A stretch of 64,000 bases of DNA, from the NCBI GenBank assembly GCA_003576765.1, contig QEVP01000014.1:22644-86643 (forward strand). The letters run 5' to 3'. The position numbers and the translations under genes are program-made. The first letter of the stretch is position 1; every line of letters starts with the position of its first letter. The notes below the pieces were generated by a model. The model ran no database searches. It saw only the letters and a list, made by a program, of their open reading frames with translations, and was not told where the DNA came from. Positions 1 through 9,808 of the stretch are shown piece after piece. The DNA comes from Pseudomonadota bacterium. Lineage in GTDB: Bacteria; Pseudomonadota; Alphaproteobacteria; Rhizobiales; Xanthobacteraceae.

Positions 1-1
1 G

Positions 2-688
2 CACGGCGGCGCGCCGGCCGCGCTCGTCACCTGGGTGGCGGAGCGGATGCCGGCGCCGGTGCCGATGCGGGTGGCGCGGCTGACGCTGAGCCTGATGCGG
101 CCGGTGCCGGTCGCCCCGCTCGCGATCGAGCGCGAGGTGCTGCGTCAGGGCCGCAAGATTCAGCTCTGCGGCGTGCGGCTTTCGGCCGGCGGCAAGGAGG
201 TGGTGCGGGCCGAGGTGCTCAAGATTCGCTCCGAGCGCCAATCCTTGCCGGACGACGTGGCGGATGTGGCCATCGACGTGCCGCTGCCGGAGGCGTGCGC
301 CAAGCTCGACCCCAAGGTGATGCACCCGTTCACCGCCGGGCTCGAGGTGCGTGGCGCCCGCAGTCACCTGCTCCAGCCGCGCAGCGGCCCGGCCTGGTTC
401 CGCGTCGAGCGCCCGCTGATCGCCGGCGAGTCCGTGTCGCAGGCGATGCGGGCGGCCGTGACGGCGGATTTCTGCAACACGTCCTCGCCGCTCGATTTTC
501 GTGACTGGCGTTTCATGAACGCCGATCTCACCATCAGCATGGCCCGCGAGCCGGTCGGCGACTGGGTGCTGCTCAACGCCGAAACGTGGATCGGCACGGA
601 TGGCGCCGGTATTGCGGTGGGCCGGCTCGGCGACCGGCAGGGCTATTTCGGCCGGGCCGCGCAAACCCTCGTCGTCGAGCCGCGCTGA
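2..688 (+). CDS. Acyl-CoA thioesterase family protein (5' end outside the window)
   Basis: The frame is open from the first bases of the window, and the first visible residues (HGGAPAALVTWVAERM) already look like the inner part of a hot-dog thioesterase, where a Gly-Gly-Pro/Ala-Ala turn leads into the central helix. The GTG at 35 is therefore not the start. About 228 residues are visible; the family (TesB-like double hot-dog, 4HBT_3) is usually 250-280 aa. A second hot-dog unit follows, with FCNTSSPLDFRDWRFMNADL and a late WIGTDGAGIAVGRLGDRQGYFGRAAQTLVVE strand region typical of these enzymes (given here as a description of the C terminus). The expected role is hydrolysis of acyl-CoA in the cytoplasm. 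The substrate cannot be read from the sequence. Confidence 0.75.
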   Translation, partial: HGGAPAALVTWVAERMPAPVPMRVARLTLSLMRPVPVAPLAIEREVLRQGRKIQLCGVRLSAGGKEVVRAEVLKIRSERQSLPDDVADVAIDVPLPEACAKLDPKVMHPFTAGLEVRGARSHLLQPRSGPAWFRVERPLIAGESVSQAMRAAVTADFCNTSSPLDFRDWRFMNADLTISMAREPVGDWVLLNAETWIGTDGAGIAVGRLGDRQGYFGRAAQTLVVEPR

Positions 689-774
689 AACGCCCTCATG
701 CGGTCACAAAGACTTAACCAATAGGCCACACAACAAGGTGACTGTTTGGTGAATCCATCCGAGGACGACCGGCC

Positions 775-1569
775 ATGAGCGACGACGCGCGCGACCCCTC
801 TCCCGACAACGGTACCAATGATGAGGCCAAAGCGGCCGTGACGCCGCGCGAGCCGACCGAGATCGTGGTGTATCGTGGCGGCGCCGATGCCGGTGCCGGC
901 GGGGGCGCCGGCTGGCATGCCGCGCGGGACGGTTTTGGTCCGACGCCGGAGCCGCGGCGCGGCTGGGGCGGCCGGGTAGCCGCGCTGGTGGCGGTGGCGG
1001 CCCTGATCGGCGCGGTCGGCGGTTCGCTGGCCGCCACGACGTTCGGAAGTGCGCTATCGTCGGAGACGACTAAGGTTCAGGTGACGGCTCAGGCCGCCTC
1101 CGCCGACGAGTTGAAGAGCGCGCGCGAGGCCATCGCCCGGCTCGAGAAGGAATTGGCGGGCGTGAAGGCCGACGCCGAGAAAACCGCGAAGGCGCGCACG
1201 GCCCAGTTCGGCAAGCTCGGCGAGCGCCTCGACAAGGCCGAGAAGGCGCAGGACGAGCAGGCGGCGAAACTCGCAAAACTCGTCGAGGCGCAGGATAAGG
1301 ATCGCAAGACCGCAGCTGCCGCCGCCGACGTCACCGGCTCGGTGCCGAAACCGGCCGCCGCGCGCGAGCCCGACCGGCCGCAGGTGGTTGCCGGCTGGCG
1401 GCTCAACCGCATCGTGCCCGGCGGCGCGGAGGTCGAGTCCGGCGGTGTGCGCTATGCGGTCTACCCCGGCGATCCGCTGCCGGGCGTCGGCACCGTTGCC
1501 GGCCTCAAGCGCGGCGAGGACGGCCGCTGGGCGGTGGTCACGTCCAAGGGCCTGATCGTCGGGCGGTGA
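775..1569 (+). CDS. Conserved membrane-anchored coiled-coil protein of unknown function
   Basis: I do not recognise a named function. The 264-aa protein has an acidic N-terminal cytoplasmic part (residues 1-60), one membrane segment at about 67-87, and a long Ala/Lys/Glu-rich stretch at about 105-170 with the heptad feel of a coiled coil. A low-complexity linker carrying TGSVPKP follows, and then a compact C-terminal domain of about 60 residues with VYPGDPLPGVG. The TGSVP linker and this C-terminal block are common in unnamed Rhizobiales proteins. One membrane anchor plus coiled coil suggests a periplasmic or envelope scaffold, but this is only inference. The start ATG follows a purine-rich GAGGACGACCGGCC stretch. 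It lies 86 bp after the thioesterase gene and may be independent of it. Confidence 0.6.
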   Translation: MSDDARDPSPDNGTNDEAKAAVTPREPTEIVVYRGGADAGAGGGAGWHAARDGFGPTPEPRRGWGGRVAALVAVAALIGAVGGSLAATTFGSALSSETTKVQVTAQAASADELKSAREAIARLEKELAGVKADAEKTAKARTAQFGKLGERLDKAEKAQDEQAAKLAKLVEAQDKDRKTAAAAADVTGSVPKPAAAREPDRPQVVAGWRLNRIVPGGAEVESGGVRYAVYPGDPLPGVGTVAGLKRGEDGRWAVVTSKGLIVGR

Positions 1570-1604
1570 GGCCCATCAAGGATGAACGGGGCATAATTGT
1601 GCCC

Positions 1605-1730
1605 CGTCATGGCCGGACTTGTTCCGGCCATCCACGTCTTGCCTGACGAATTGCCGTAAAGACGTGGATGCCCGCGACATAGGCGTTCGACGGAACGCCG
1701 TTCTTTGAACGGCTATGCGCGGGCATGACG
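1605..1730. repeat. Dispersed palindromic repeat (family A, GTCATGSCCGG type)
   Basis: This non-coding spacer starts with a GTCATGGCCGG / CCGGCCAT palindrome followed by CCACGTCTT. The same words return inverted further on (AAGACGTGGATGCCCGCG and CGGGCATGAC), so the block is one large inverted repeat. Related pieces occur at 13654-13690, 24614-24730 and 61031-61079. It lies between the 3' end of a plus-strand gene and the 3' end of lysA, so it could also act as a two-way terminator. Confidence 0.7.
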
Positions 1731-1805
1731 GCGAAAGTTGTCTCTTCAAATTAACTCGACCGGATCGTGCTAGCAGTCTCGGGTTTGTATATCACCGCGC
1801 GCCTC

Positions 1806-3065
1806 TCACAGCCATGGCGCGATGCGATCCAGCGCGATCAATTCCTCGGTTTCGACGCGCGGCCGCACCACCGCGTAGTCCGCGCCGTTGACCAGCACCT
1901 CCGGTACCAGCGGGCGGGTGTTGTAGGTGCCGGCCTGCACCGCGCCATAGGCGCCGGCGGTCATGATGGCCATGAGGTCGCCGGCGGCCGGCTCCGGCAG
2001 CGCGCGGTCGAGCGCGAGATAGTCGCCCGTCTCGCACACCGGCCCGACCACGTCGGCGGTGATGCGGCGCGCGCCAGTGTCGCGCACCGGCAGGATGTCA
2101 TGATGCGCCTCGTACAGCGTCGGGCGGATCAGGTCGTTCATCGCCGCGTCGATCACCACGAAGGTCTTTGCTTCGCCGCGCTTCACGTAGATCACGCGCG
2201 CGACCAGAATCCCGGCATTGCCGACGATCATCCGCCCCGGCTCGAACAACAGCGTGCAGTCGAGATCGCGCACCGCCTCTTTGACGATGGCCGCATAGGC
2301 TTGCGGCTCGGGCGGCGCGCCGCGGTCGGCGTGGTAGGGAATGCCGAGGCCGCCGCCGAAATCGATGTGGTCGATGGCATGGCCATCGGCGCGCAAGGTT
2401 CGCACGAACGAAGCGAGCCGCGCGAAGGCGTCGGCCATCGGCGCGAGATCGGTGATCTGGCTGCCGATGTGCATGTCCACGCCGGTCACGTCGATGCCGG
2501 GCAGCTTTGCCGCGCGGGCATAGACGGCGCGCGCCCGCGACAGCGGAATGCCGAACTTATTCTCGGCCTTGCCGGTGGCGATCTTGGCATGCGTCCTGGC
2601 ATCGACATCGGGATTGACGCGCACGGAAATACGCGCGCGGCGCCCCGTCTCGGTCGCGAGCCGCGACAACAATTCAAGCTCCGGCTCGGACTCGATGTTG
2701 AGGCACAAAATGTCCTCGGCCAGCGCCAGCCGCAATTCGTCGGCGGTCTTGCCGACGCCGGAGAACACGATTCGTTCAGGCGGGATGCCGGCGGCCAGCG
2801 CGCGCTTCAGTTCGCCACCCGACACCACGTCGGCGCCGGCGCCGAGGCGCGCCAGCGTGCGCAGCACCGACTGGTTCGAATTGGCCTTCATGGCGTAGCA
2901 GACCAGCGCCTTCACATCGGCGAAGGCGTCGCTGAACACGCGGTAGTGCCGCGTCAGCGTTGCGGTCGAATAGCAGTAGAACGGCGTGCCGACGGCGCCC
3001 GCCAACTCCGGCAGGCTGACGTCCTCGGCGTGCAGCACGCCGTCGCGATAGGCGAAATGGTGCAT
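1806..3065 (-). CDS. lysA: Diaminopimelate decarboxylase
   Basis: This enzyme makes L-lysine from meso-2,6-diaminopimelate by PLP-dependent decarboxylation, the last step of lysine synthesis, in the cytoplasm. The 419-aa length fits the family. The PLP lysine is Lys60 in CYAMKANSN. The alanine-racemase-like barrel shows the usual DVVSGGEL, HIGSQI and DFGGGLGIPY blocks, the phosphate-binding FEPGR, and near the end the GPVCETGD motif whose cysteine completes the active site across the dimer. It is the last gene of the minus-strand set argH-lipoprotein-lysA and begins 9 bp after the lipoprotein gene stops, so the set is probably one transcript. This order is common in Alphaproteobacteria. Confidence 0.95.
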   Translation of the reverse strand: MHHFAYRDGVLHAEDVSLPELAGAVGTPFYCYSTATLTRHYRVFSDAFADVKALVCYAMKANSNQSVLRTLARLGAGADVVSGGELKRALAAGIPPERIVFSGVGKTADELRLALAEDILCLNIESEPELELLSRLATETGRRARISVRVNPDVDARTHAKIATGKAENKFGIPLSRARAVYARAAKLPGIDVTGVDMHIGSQITDLAPMADAFARLASFVRTLRADGHAIDHIDFGGGLGIPYHADRGAPPEPQAYAAIVKEAVRDLDCTLLFEPGRMIVGNAGILVARVIYVKRGEAKTFVVIDAAMNDLIRPTLYEAHHDILPVRDTGARRITADVVGPVCETGDYLALDRALPEPAAGDLMAIMTAGAYGAVQAGTYNTRPLVPEVLVNGADYAVVRPRVETEELIALDRIAPWL

Positions 3066-3074
3066 GGCGTGGGC

Positions 3075-3335
3075 TCAGTCCAGGAGCGGATCGAGCACGA
3101 AGGCTTTCTTGCCGGCGCGCGCCGGGGGCAGCGCCGTTTCCTCGTCGGAGGAGCCGAAAAGAGCACGCCCCTGCACTTCGGCCGAGTTGGACCGCGGCTC
3201 GACGGTCTGCGCCTCGGGCTGGCCGGCGGCGGTTGGCGGCGGATCGAGCCCGGCCTTGCGGCCGCAGCCGGCGAGCGCGAGGCCCGCGGCAATCAGCGTC
3301 GCCATGGCGATGGCGCGGCGGGTGGGACGGAGCAT
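3075..3335 (-). CDS. Small lipoprotein between argH and lysA (LptM-like)
   Basis: An 86-aa protein from the ATG at 3335; longer upstream readings add only a non-signal-like stretch. After a short basic start comes a hydrophobic segment ending in LALAGCGRKAGLDPPP, a clear type II signal sequence with the lipobox cysteine at about residue 24. The CGRKGPLxxPP consensus directly after the cysteine is the mark of LptM (formerly YifL), which helps mature the LPS transport pore LptD in enterobacteria. The rest is Pro/Ala/Glu-rich and probably disordered. Its place between argH and lysA matches alphaproteobacterial genomes. The LptM role is inference from the short motif. Confidence 0.75.
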   Translation of the reverse strand: MLRPTRRAIAMATLIAAGLALAGCGRKAGLDPPPTAAGQPEAQTVEPRSNSAEVQGRALFGSSDEETALPPARAGKKAFVLDPLLD

Positions 3336-3421
3336 GGTGGTCACGACGGTTCCCCGGATTGGCGCCACCCTATAGAAGCCGCTCGCGATTTGCGAGCCCT
3401 CTCGTCCCGTCCGGCAAAACT

Positions 3422-4819
3422 TCATTGACGCTGTTGCTCTTTTTCCAGCCGCTTGAGCCAGGCCCGCGCCTGCGTCCGCACGTTGCGCGGCGCCGTGCCC
3501 CCAAGGCTCGCCCGGCTCTTGACCGACGCCTCGACCGACAGCACGTCGAACACGCTGTCCGTGATGCGCGGTTCCACCGCCTGCATGGCGGCGAGCGGCA
3601 GCTTGTGCAGGGCGAGGCCGTCCGCGGCCGCGGCGGCGACGATGCGGCCGGTGACGTGGTGCGCCTCGCGGAACGGCATTTGCAGCGTCCGCACCAGCCA
3701 GTCGGCGAGATCGGTCGCGGTGGCGTAGCCATCGCCGGCGGCGGCCTTCATGCGCTTTTTGTCGGGGGTGAGGTCGGCCACCATGCCGGCCATCGCCCGC
3801 ACCGCCAGCATCAGGGCGGCAAGCGCGGCCATCGCCCCTTCCTTGTCCTCCTGCATGTCCTTCTGGTAGGCGAGCGGCAGCCCCTTCATCACGATCAAGA
3901 GCGCGTTGAGCGCGCCGATGATGCGCCCGGTCTTGGCGCGCACCAGTTCGGCGGCATCGGGGTTACGCTTCTGCGGCATGATCGAGGAGCCGGTGGTGAA
4001 CTTGTCGGAGAGCCGCACCAGGCCGGTCAGCGGCGAGGTCCAGATCACGATCTCCTCGGCGAGCCGCGACAGGTGCACCGCGGCGATCGCCGCCGCCGAC
4101 AGCGTTTCGAGTACGAAATCGCGGTCGGACACCGCGTCGAGCGAATTGGCCATCGGCCGCGCGAAGCCGAGCGCTTTCGCCGTGGCCTCGCGGTCGATCG
4201 GAAACGAGGTGCCGGCCAGCGCCGCCGCACCCAGCGGGCTCTCGTTGAGGCGCCCGCGCGCGTCGGCAAAGCGGCCGCGGTCGCGCGCCGCCATCTCGAC
4301 ATAGGCCATCAGGTGATGGCCGAAGGTGACGGGCTGCGCGGTCTGCAGATGGGTGAAGCCCGGCATCACGGTGTCGGCGTGCTCGAGCGCGCGGGTCGCC
4401 AGCGCCCGCTGGAAATCGGCGAACGCGGCGTCGAGCGCATCGATCTCGTCGCGCACGTAGAGGCGGAAGTCGGTTGCGACCTGATCGTTGCGCGAGCGCG
4501 CGGTATGCAGCCGCCCCGCGGCCTTGCCGATCAGTTCGGCCAGGCGGCTTTCCACGTTCATGTGGATGTCTTCGAGCGCGCGCTTGAAGGTGAATTTTCC
4601 GTCCACGATCTCTGACAAAATCGTGTCTAGACCCTGCGCAATGTTTTTTGCATCGTCCGGCGCGATGATGCCCTGAGCGGCCAGCATGGCGGCGTGAGCC
4701 TTCGAGGCGGCGATGTCCTGTGCGAACAGGTGGCGATCGACGTCGATCGAGACGTTGATGTCCTCCATGATCGCGGCGGGGCTATCCGAGAATCGCCCGC
4801 CCCACATTGTGTTGCTCAT
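3422..4819 (-). CDS. argH: Argininosuccinate lyase
   Basis: Splits argininosuccinate into arginine and fumarate, the final step of arginine synthesis. The protein is 465 aa, the normal size of the fumarase/aspartase superfamily member. It begins MWGGRF after three residues, has the [18 protein letters not shown] block with the substrate-binding [15 protein letters not shown], and the signature loop [12 protein letters not shown] at about residues 277-288, whose serine is the catalytic acid/base. It heads the argH-lipoprotein-lysA group. Divergent from it is the TlpA-type gene; only about 80 bp separate the two starts, so the promoters must lie there. Confidence 0.96.
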   Translation of the reverse strand: MSNTMWGGRFSDSPAAIMEDINVSIDVDRHLFAQDIAASKAHAAMLAAQGIIAPDDAKNIAQGLDTILSEIVDGKFTFKRALEDIHMNVESRLAELIGKAAGRLHTARSRNDQVATDFRLYVRDEIDALDAAFADFQRALATRALEHADTVMPGFTHLQTAQPVTFGHHLMAYVEMAARDRGRFADARGRLNESPLGAAALAGTSFPIDREATAKALGFARPMANSLDAVSDRDFVLETLSAAAIAAVHLSRLAEEIVIWTSPLTGLVRLSDKFTTGSSIMPQKRNPDAAELVRAKTGRIIGALNALLIVMKGLPLAYQKDMQEDKEGAMAALAALMLAVRAMAGMVADLTPDKKRMKAAAGDGYATATDLADWLVRTLQMPFREAHHVTGRIVAAAAADGLALHKLPLAAMQAVEPRITDSVFDVLSVEASVKSRASLGGTAPRNVRTQARAWLKRLEKEQQRQ

Positions 4820-4897
4820 GTCCGCCCGCCTGAACCCTCGTGCCCGATGCCGGCCCGCGCCGCTCCCGGGATTTCGTCTGGAGCCACGTCCGAGATC

Positions 4898-5566
4898 ATG
4901 ACCGACCCGACCCCCGCCCCGAAGCGCCCCGTGCGCCCGCGCCGGCTGGCGCTCGTCGCTGTTGCCGTGCTGGCGGGGGCGATCCTCGGCTACGCCGGGG
5001 TATACGGGATCGGCGGGCTGATGCGCAATGCGGGCGGCGACCCGGCATGCCGGCCGGCGGTGGCGCTGGCCAGCCGGATCGCGCCGCTGGCCAAGGGCGA
5101 GGTCGCCGCCGTCACCATGGCGACAAAACCACTGCGGCTGCCGGACCTCGCCTTCGCCGACGCCGCAGGCGAGCCCAAAAAGCTTTCCGACTGGCGCGGC
5201 CGCACCGTGCTCGTCAACCTGTGGGCGACCTGGTGCGTGCCCTGCCGCAAGGAGATGCCGGCGCTCGACGGCTTGCAGGCAAAGCTCGGCTCGCAGGATT
5301 TCGAGGTGGTGGCGGTCAACATCGACACCCGCGATCTCGACAAGCCGTCGGCGTTCTACAGGGAGGCGGGCCTGAACCGCCTCGCTTTCTTCAGCGACAG
5401 CAAGGCCAAGGTGTTCCAGGATCTCAAGGCAATCGGCCGGGCGCTCGGCATGCCGACCACGGTGCTGGTGGACGGCGACGGCTGCGAGATCGCCAGCCTC
5501 GCCGGCCCTGCGGAATGGGCGAGCGAGGATGCGGTGCGCCTGATTTCGGCCGCGCTTGCCAAATAG
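4898..5566 (+). CDS. TlpA-type membrane-anchored thiol:disulfide oxidoreductase
   Basis: The ATG at 4898 gives 222 aa: a short basic cytoplasmic tail (PKRPVRPRR), one membrane segment at about residues 14-35, then a periplasmic thioredoxin fold. The redox site is WATWCVPC with Cys113 and Cys116, and the cis-proline loop is GMPTT. It resembles TlpA/CcmG proteins, which keep cysteines of cytochrome c or of cytochrome oxidase CuA-site proteins reduced. Rhizobial TlpA is needed for cytochrome aa3 maturation and is often next to argH, as here. The exact partner is not visible. Longer upstream starts would overlap argH and lack homology-like sequence. Confidence 0.88.
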   Translation: MTDPTPAPKRPVRPRRLALVAVAVLAGAILGYAGVYGIGGLMRNAGGDPACRPAVALASRIAPLAKGEVAAVTMATKPLRLPDLAFADAAGEPKKLSDWRGRTVLVNLWATWCVPCRKEMPALDGLQAKLGSQDFEVVAVNIDTRDLDKPSAFYREAGLNRLAFFSDSKAKVFQDLKAIGRALGMPTTVLVDGDGCEIASLAGPAEWASEDAVRLISAALAK

Positions 5567-5703
5567 CCGGCAGGCGCGCGGGATGACGCCGGCTGTGTAG
5601 GATCAGGCGGTGACGTCGAGGGCGCCGCCGATGCCGGGCCTCGTCGCTCGTAGCGTGGGTGGATTAAAAAATCGCATCGCGGGATCGCCCGTGCCCGCGC
5701 CGT

Positions 5704-6906
5704 TCAGTCCGGACATGCCTGCTTGTTCTGCGGCAAAAAGGCTTCGGCCGCGGCAATGGCCTTGACCGGCGCGTAGAGATCCCACGCGGCCTTGCTCTCG
5801 GAGGGCTTCTTCACGCGGTACAGCATCAGGTCGTAGAGCACGCGGCCGTCGCCGCGGACGGTTGCCGGCTTGCCGAAGTAATCGACCGGCATCTTGCGCA
5901 TCTCGCGGTTGACCGCCACCGCCTCGTCGGTGCCGGCGGCCTCGACCGCGCGCAAATAGTGCAGCACCGCGGTATAGATCTCGGCCTGGTTCTTCGAAGG
6001 CATGGCGTTGCGCTTGTCGAAGAAGCGTTTTGCGAAGGCGCGCGCCTTGTCGTTCTGGTCCCAGTAGAAGCCGCTGGTGACGGCGATGTTCTGCGCCGAT
6101 TCCAGGCCGAGCGCGTGGATGTCGTTGATGTAGACGAGGAAGGCGATCAGCGACTGCTTGCCGTCCAGCCCGATGCGGAATTCGTGCGCCTGCTTGATGG
6201 CGCTGACGAGGTCGTTGCCGACGCTGGCCAGCCCGATCCGCTCGGCGTCGGACGCCTGCGCCTTCAGCAGGAGGGAGGCGAAATCGACATTGCCGACCGG
6301 GTGTTTCGAGAAGCCCACCACCTTGCCGCCGCCGGCCTCGATCACCTCGGTGGCGTCGCGCTGCAAGGCGGCGCCGAAGGCGATATCGACCGTGATGAAG
6401 TACCAGCTCTTGCCGCCCTCGGCCATGATCGCCCTGGCGGTGCCGGCGGCGAGCGCGTGGCTGTCGTCGGCCCAATGGGTCGAGGTCGGCGAGCAGGTTT
6501 TCGAGGTGAAGTCGGCGGTGGCCGAGGCCGTGATCATCACGGTCTTGCTCATCTGCTTGGCGAGCTGTTGCACGGCGAAGGCGATCGGCGTCACCGGCAG
6601 ATCGACGATCGCCGACACGCCCTCGTTCTCGTACCAGCGCCGCGCGATGGCGGCGGCGACGTCCGGCTTGTTCTGGGTGTCGGCGTGGACGATCTCGATC
6701 TTGTGGCCCTTGACCGTGCCGCCGAAGTCGGCGACCGCCATTTCCGCGGCGAGGATCGAGCCGGGGCCGGCCGAGTCGGCATAAGGCCCGGTCTCGTCGG
6801 TCAGCACGCCGATTTTCAGCGTGGGCGCGGAAAACTGCGCCAATGCGGGGCCGGGCAGCAACAGGCAGGCCAGCGCCAGCACGCCAACGAAACCGCGATA
6901 CGTCAT
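5704..6906 (-). CDS. Periplasmic substrate-binding protein of a branched-chain amino acid type (LivK-like) ABC transporter
   Basis: 400 aa with a clean signal peptide (MTYRGFVGVLALACLLLPGPALA, given in part: hydrophobic core at about 6-20, cleavage after ALA). The mature part starts with LKIGVLTDETGPYADSAGPG, the standard first strand and ligand loop of the type I periplasmic binding fold (Peripla_BP_6). It stands alone: no permease or ATPase genes adjoin it in this window, so the transporter partners are elsewhere or shared. Many such orphan binding proteins in Rhizobiales bind aromatic acids or amides rather than Leu/Ile/Val, so the ligand is open. The coding end is convergent with the tlpA-type gene, 137 bp away, with nothing obvious between them. 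Confidence 0.85.
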   Translation of the reverse strand: MTYRGFVGVLALACLLLPGPALAQFSAPTLKIGVLTDETGPYADSAGPGSILAAEMAVADFGGTVKGHKIEIVHADTQNKPDVAAAIARRWYENEGVSAIVDLPVTPIAFAVQQLAKQMSKTVMITASATADFTSKTCSPTSTHWADDSHALAAGTARAIMAEGGKSWYFITVDIAFGAALQRDATEVIEAGGGKVVGFSKHPVGNVDFASLLLKAQASDAERIGLASVGNDLVSAIKQAHEFRIGLDGKQSLIAFLVYINDIHALGLESAQNIAVTSGFYWDQNDKARAFAKRFFDKRNAMPSKNQAEIYTAVLHYLRAVEAAGTDEAVAVNREMRKMPVDYFGKPATVRGDGRVLYDLMLYRVKKPSESKAAWDLYAPVKAIAAAEAFLPQNKQACPD

Positions 6907-6998
6907 GACAATTCCTCCCGCACGACCGTTTTGAGAAACTTACGGCCTTCCGGGCGAGGATGTCGAGGGTATCATGATGCCTGAATGGCGGTGCCCGC

Positions 6999-7889
6999 TC
7001 AGCGCGTCGGCACCGGCTTGTCGCCGCGGTAGTCGTAGAAGCCGCGGCTCGTCTTGCGGCCGAGCCAGCCGGCCTCGACGTACTTCACCAGGAGCGGGCA
7101 GGGGCGGTACTTGGAATCGGCGAGCCCCTCGTGCAGCACCTGCATGATCGACAGGCAGGTGTCGAGGCCGATGAAATCGGCCAGCTCCAGCGGTCCCATC
7201 GGGTGGTGCGCGCCGAGCCGCATCGCCGCGTCGATCGCCTCGACGTTGCCGACGCCCTCGTAGAGCGTGTAGATCGCCTCGTTGATCATCGGCAACAGGA
7301 TACGGTTGACGATGAAGGCCGGGAAGTCCTCGGCCACGGCGATCTGCTTGCCGAGCGAGGTGACGAACGCCTTGGCGGTCTCGAAGGTGGCGTCGTCGGT
7401 GGCGATGCCGCGGATCAGCTCGACCAGCTCCATGACCGGCACCGGGTTCATGAAGTGGATGCCGATGAAGCGTTCCGGGCGGTCGGTCGAGGAGGCAAGG
7501 CGGGTGATCGAGATCGACGAGGTGTTGGAGCCGATCAGCGCCTCGGGCTTCAGCACGGTGCACAGTTCGTGGAAGATCTCGCGCTTGACCTCTTCCTTCT
7601 CGACCGCGCTCTCCAGCACGATGTCGCAGTCGGACAGGCCGCTCATCGCGTCGGCCGCGGTGATGCGTCCGAGCGCGGTCTTGCGGGCGTCCTCGGTGAT
7701 GACGTTGCGCGCCACCTGGCGGGCGAGGTTGCCGTTGATGGTGGCCATCGCCTCCTTGAGGCGCTCGGTGGAGACGTCGTGGAGGATGACGCTGTAGCCG
7801 GCGAGTGCGGCGACATGCGCCACGCCGTTGCCCATCTGGCCCGCGCCGATCACTCCGACTTTCTGAATGCTGTCCGCCATCTCGACCAT
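6999..7889 (-). CDS. 3-hydroxybutyryl-CoA dehydrogenase
   Basis: An NAD(P)-dependent oxidoreductase interconverting 3-hydroxybutyryl-CoA and acetoacetyl-CoA, used in polyhydroxybutyrate turnover and fatty-acid oxidation. The Rossmann fingerprint is VGVIGAGQMGNGVAHV near the N terminus. The catalytic histidine lies in GIHFMNPVPVMELVELIRG, and the substrate serine region is GSNTSSISIT. The C-terminal dimer domain ends RGFYDYRGDKPVP. Length 296 (293 if the second ATG at 7880 is used; neither has a strong ribosome site). It sits directly downstream of etfBA in the same direction, which suits a role in flavin-linked acyl-CoA oxidation. The symbol differs between genomes (hbd, paaH, mmgB), so I leave it blank. 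Confidence 0.93.
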   Translation of the reverse strand: MVEMADSIQKVGVIGAGQMGNGVAHVAALAGYSVILHDVSTERLKEAMATINGNLARQVARNVITEDARKTALGRITAADAMSGLSDCDIVLESAVEKEEVKREIFHELCTVLKPEALIGSNTSSISITRLASSTDRPERFIGIHFMNPVPVMELVELIRGIATDDATFETAKAFVTSLGKQIAVAEDFPAFIVNRILLPMINEAIYTLYEGVGNVEAIDAAMRLGAHHPMGPLELADFIGLDTCLSIMQVLHEGLADSKYRPCPLLVKYVEAGWLGRKTSRGFYDYRGDKPVPTR

Positions 7890-8024
7890 CTCACGCGGCG
7901 TGCGTCACGCGCTGCTGCTGCCCCAAAGCCCCTGCAGCCGCCCTCTCTTATCGCAGTTTCGCGTTTTTGAGAAATCGTGCAGGGCGCAACCGGCCGGCGC
8001 AGGGGCCGGCCGGTTCGCGGCATG

Positions 8025-8972
8025 TCATTTGCCGATCTTGCCGAGTTCTTCGGTGAGTTCGGGGACAGCCTGGTAGAGGTCGGCGACGAGGCCGTAATCG
8101 GCGACCTGGAAGATCGGGGCGTCCTCGTCCTTGTTGATGGCGACGATCACCTTCGAATCCTTCATGCCGGCGAGGTGCTGGATCGCCCCGGAGATGCCGA
8201 CGGCGATGTAAAGCTCCGGCGCCACCACCTTGCCGGTCTGCCCGACCTGCCAGTCGTTCGGCGCATAGCCGGCATCGACCGCCGCGCGCGAGGCGCCGAC
8301 GCCCGCGCCCAGCTTGTCGGCCAGCGGCTCGATGTATTTGGCGAAGTTCTCGCGGCTCTGCATGGCGCGGCCGCCGGAGACGATGATCTTGGCCGAGGTC
8401 AGTTCGGGGCGGTCGCTTTTGGCGACCTCCTCGCCGACGAAGCTCGACACGCCGGGATCGGCGGCCGCCGCCACGCTCTCGACCGCCGCGCTGCCGCCCT
8501 CGCCGGTCGCCTGGAAGGTCGAGGTGCGCACGGTGATGACCTTCTTGGCATCCCTCGCCTTGACGGTCTGGATCGCATTGCCGGCATAGATCGGCCGCTC
8601 GAAAGTGTCGGGCGCCACCACCTTGATGATCTCCGACACCTGCATCACGTCGAGAAGCGCCGCCACCCGCGGCATGGTGTTCTTGAACCGCGTGGTGGCC
8701 GGCGCAACGATGGCGTCGTAGGAGCCGGCCAGCGACACGATCAGCGCCGCCAGCGGCTCGGCGAGGTCGTGGGCGTAGGCGGCGTCATCCGCCAGCAGCA
8801 CCTTTGCAACGCCGTTGAGCTTTGCAGCGGCGTCGGCCGCGCCCCTGGCGTCCTTGCCCGCGACCAGCACATGCACCTCGCCGCCGAGTTGGCTTGCGGC
8901 GGTGAGCGCCTTGGGCGTCGCGTCCTTGAGCGAGGCGTTGTCGTGTTCGGCAATCAACAGCGTCGTCATCAC
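8025..8972 (-). CDS. etfA: Electron transfer flavoprotein, alpha subunit
   Basis: With EtfB it takes electrons from acyl-CoA dehydrogenases and passes them to ETF:ubiquinone oxidoreductase. 315 aa is normal. The C-terminal FAD-binding domain shows the family signature in pieces: [17 protein letters not shown], then [20 protein letters not shown]. The gene overlaps etfB by 4 bp (ATGA-type coupling), so both subunits are made together. About 135 bp separate it from the hydroxybutyryl-CoA dehydrogenase gene downstream. Confidence 0.96.
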   Translation of the reverse strand: MMTTLLIAEHDNASLKDATPKALTAASQLGGEVHVLVAGKDARGAADAAAKLNGVAKVLLADDAAYAHDLAEPLAALIVSLAGSYDAIVAPATTRFKNTMPRVAALLDVMQVSEIIKVVAPDTFERPIYAGNAIQTVKARDAKKVITVRTSTFQATGEGGSAAVESVAAAADPGVSSFVGEEVAKSDRPELTSAKIIVSGGRAMQSRENFAKYIEPLADKLGAGVGASRAAVDAGYAPNDWQVGQTGKVVAPELYIAVGISGAIQHLAGMKDSKVIVAINKDEDAPIFQVADYGLVADLYQAVPELTEELGKIGK

Positions 8973-9718
8973 AGCACCCCGGCTTCGTTCTTGAGCTTTT
9001 GCACCAGTTCGGCGGCGGAGGCGACCTTGACGCCGGCCTTGCGGCCCGGCGGCTCGCTGGTCTTGACGATCTCGAGGCGCGGGGTGAGGTCGACGCCGAA
9101 GCCGTCGGCGGTCTTGTCGTCGATCGGCTTCTTCTTCGCCTTCATGATGTTGGGCAGCGAAGCATAGCGCGGTTCGTTGAGGCGCAGGTCGGTGGTGACG
9201 ATCGCCGGCCCCTTGAGCTTCACCGTCTGCAGGCCGCCATCGACCTCGCGGGTCACCGTCACCTCGTCGCCGTCCACGGTGAGCTTGGAGGCGAAGGTCG
9301 CCTGCGCCCAGCCGAGCAGCGCCGCCAGCATCTGGCCGGTCTGGTTCGAGTCGTCGTCGATGGCCTGCTTGCCAAGAATGATCAGGCCGGGCTTTTCCTC
9401 CTCGGCGACCGCCTTGAGGATTTTTGCCACGGCGAGCGGCTCGACCGTGCCTTCGGCCTTGACCAGAATGCCGCGGTCGGCGCCCATCGCCAGGCCCGTG
9501 CGGATCGTCTCCGAGGCCTGCGCCGGCCCGATCGACACCACCACCACCTCGGTCGCCTTGCCCGCTTCCTTGAGCCGCAGCGCCTCCTCGACGGCGATCT
9601 CGTCGAACGGGTTCATCGACATCTTCACGTTGGCAAGCTCGACGCCCGAGCCGTCGCTCTTGACGCGGATCTTGACGTTGTAATCAACGACCCGCTTGAC
9701 CGGCACCAGAACCTTCAT
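8969..9718 (-). CDS. etfB: Electron transfer flavoprotein, beta subunit
   Basis: 249 aa, starting [19 protein letters not shown] as EtfB proteins do. The recognition-loop and AMP-binding region is visible as [20 protein letters not shown] at about residues 120-140. It is the first gene of etfBA-hbd. The upstream stretch holds AAAAGGGGAACCG on the coding strand, a good Shine-Dalgarno site. The next gene upstream, a cobalamin adenosyltransferase on the same strand, ends about 90 bp earlier, so it could belong to the same transcription unit, but the gap allows an own promoter. Confidence 0.96.
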   Translation of the reverse strand: MKVLVPVKRVVDYNVKIRVKSDGSGVELANVKMSMNPFDEIAVEEALRLKEAGKATEVVVVSIGPAQASETIRTGLAMGADRGILVKAEGTVEPLAVAKILKAVAEEEKPGLIILGKQAIDDDSNQTGQMLAALLGWAQATFASKLTVDGDEVTVTREVDGGLQTVKLKGPAIVTTDLRLNEPRYASLPNIMKAKKKPIDDKTADGFGVDLTPRLEIVKTSEPPGRKAGVKVASAAELVQKLKNEAGVL

Positions 9719-9808
9719 CGGTTCCCCTTTTCCATGAACAAACGTCTACGGCGGCGGAACCTAATCGCCCCGTCCGGCGCGGTCAACGTAAGCACGCCGC
9801 AGACGGGT

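Noticed and set aside
1767..4615. Long plus-strand frames opposite lysA and argH
   Set aside because: Both target genes are complete on the minus strand with catalytic motifs; the opposite products are His/Arg-rich shadows.
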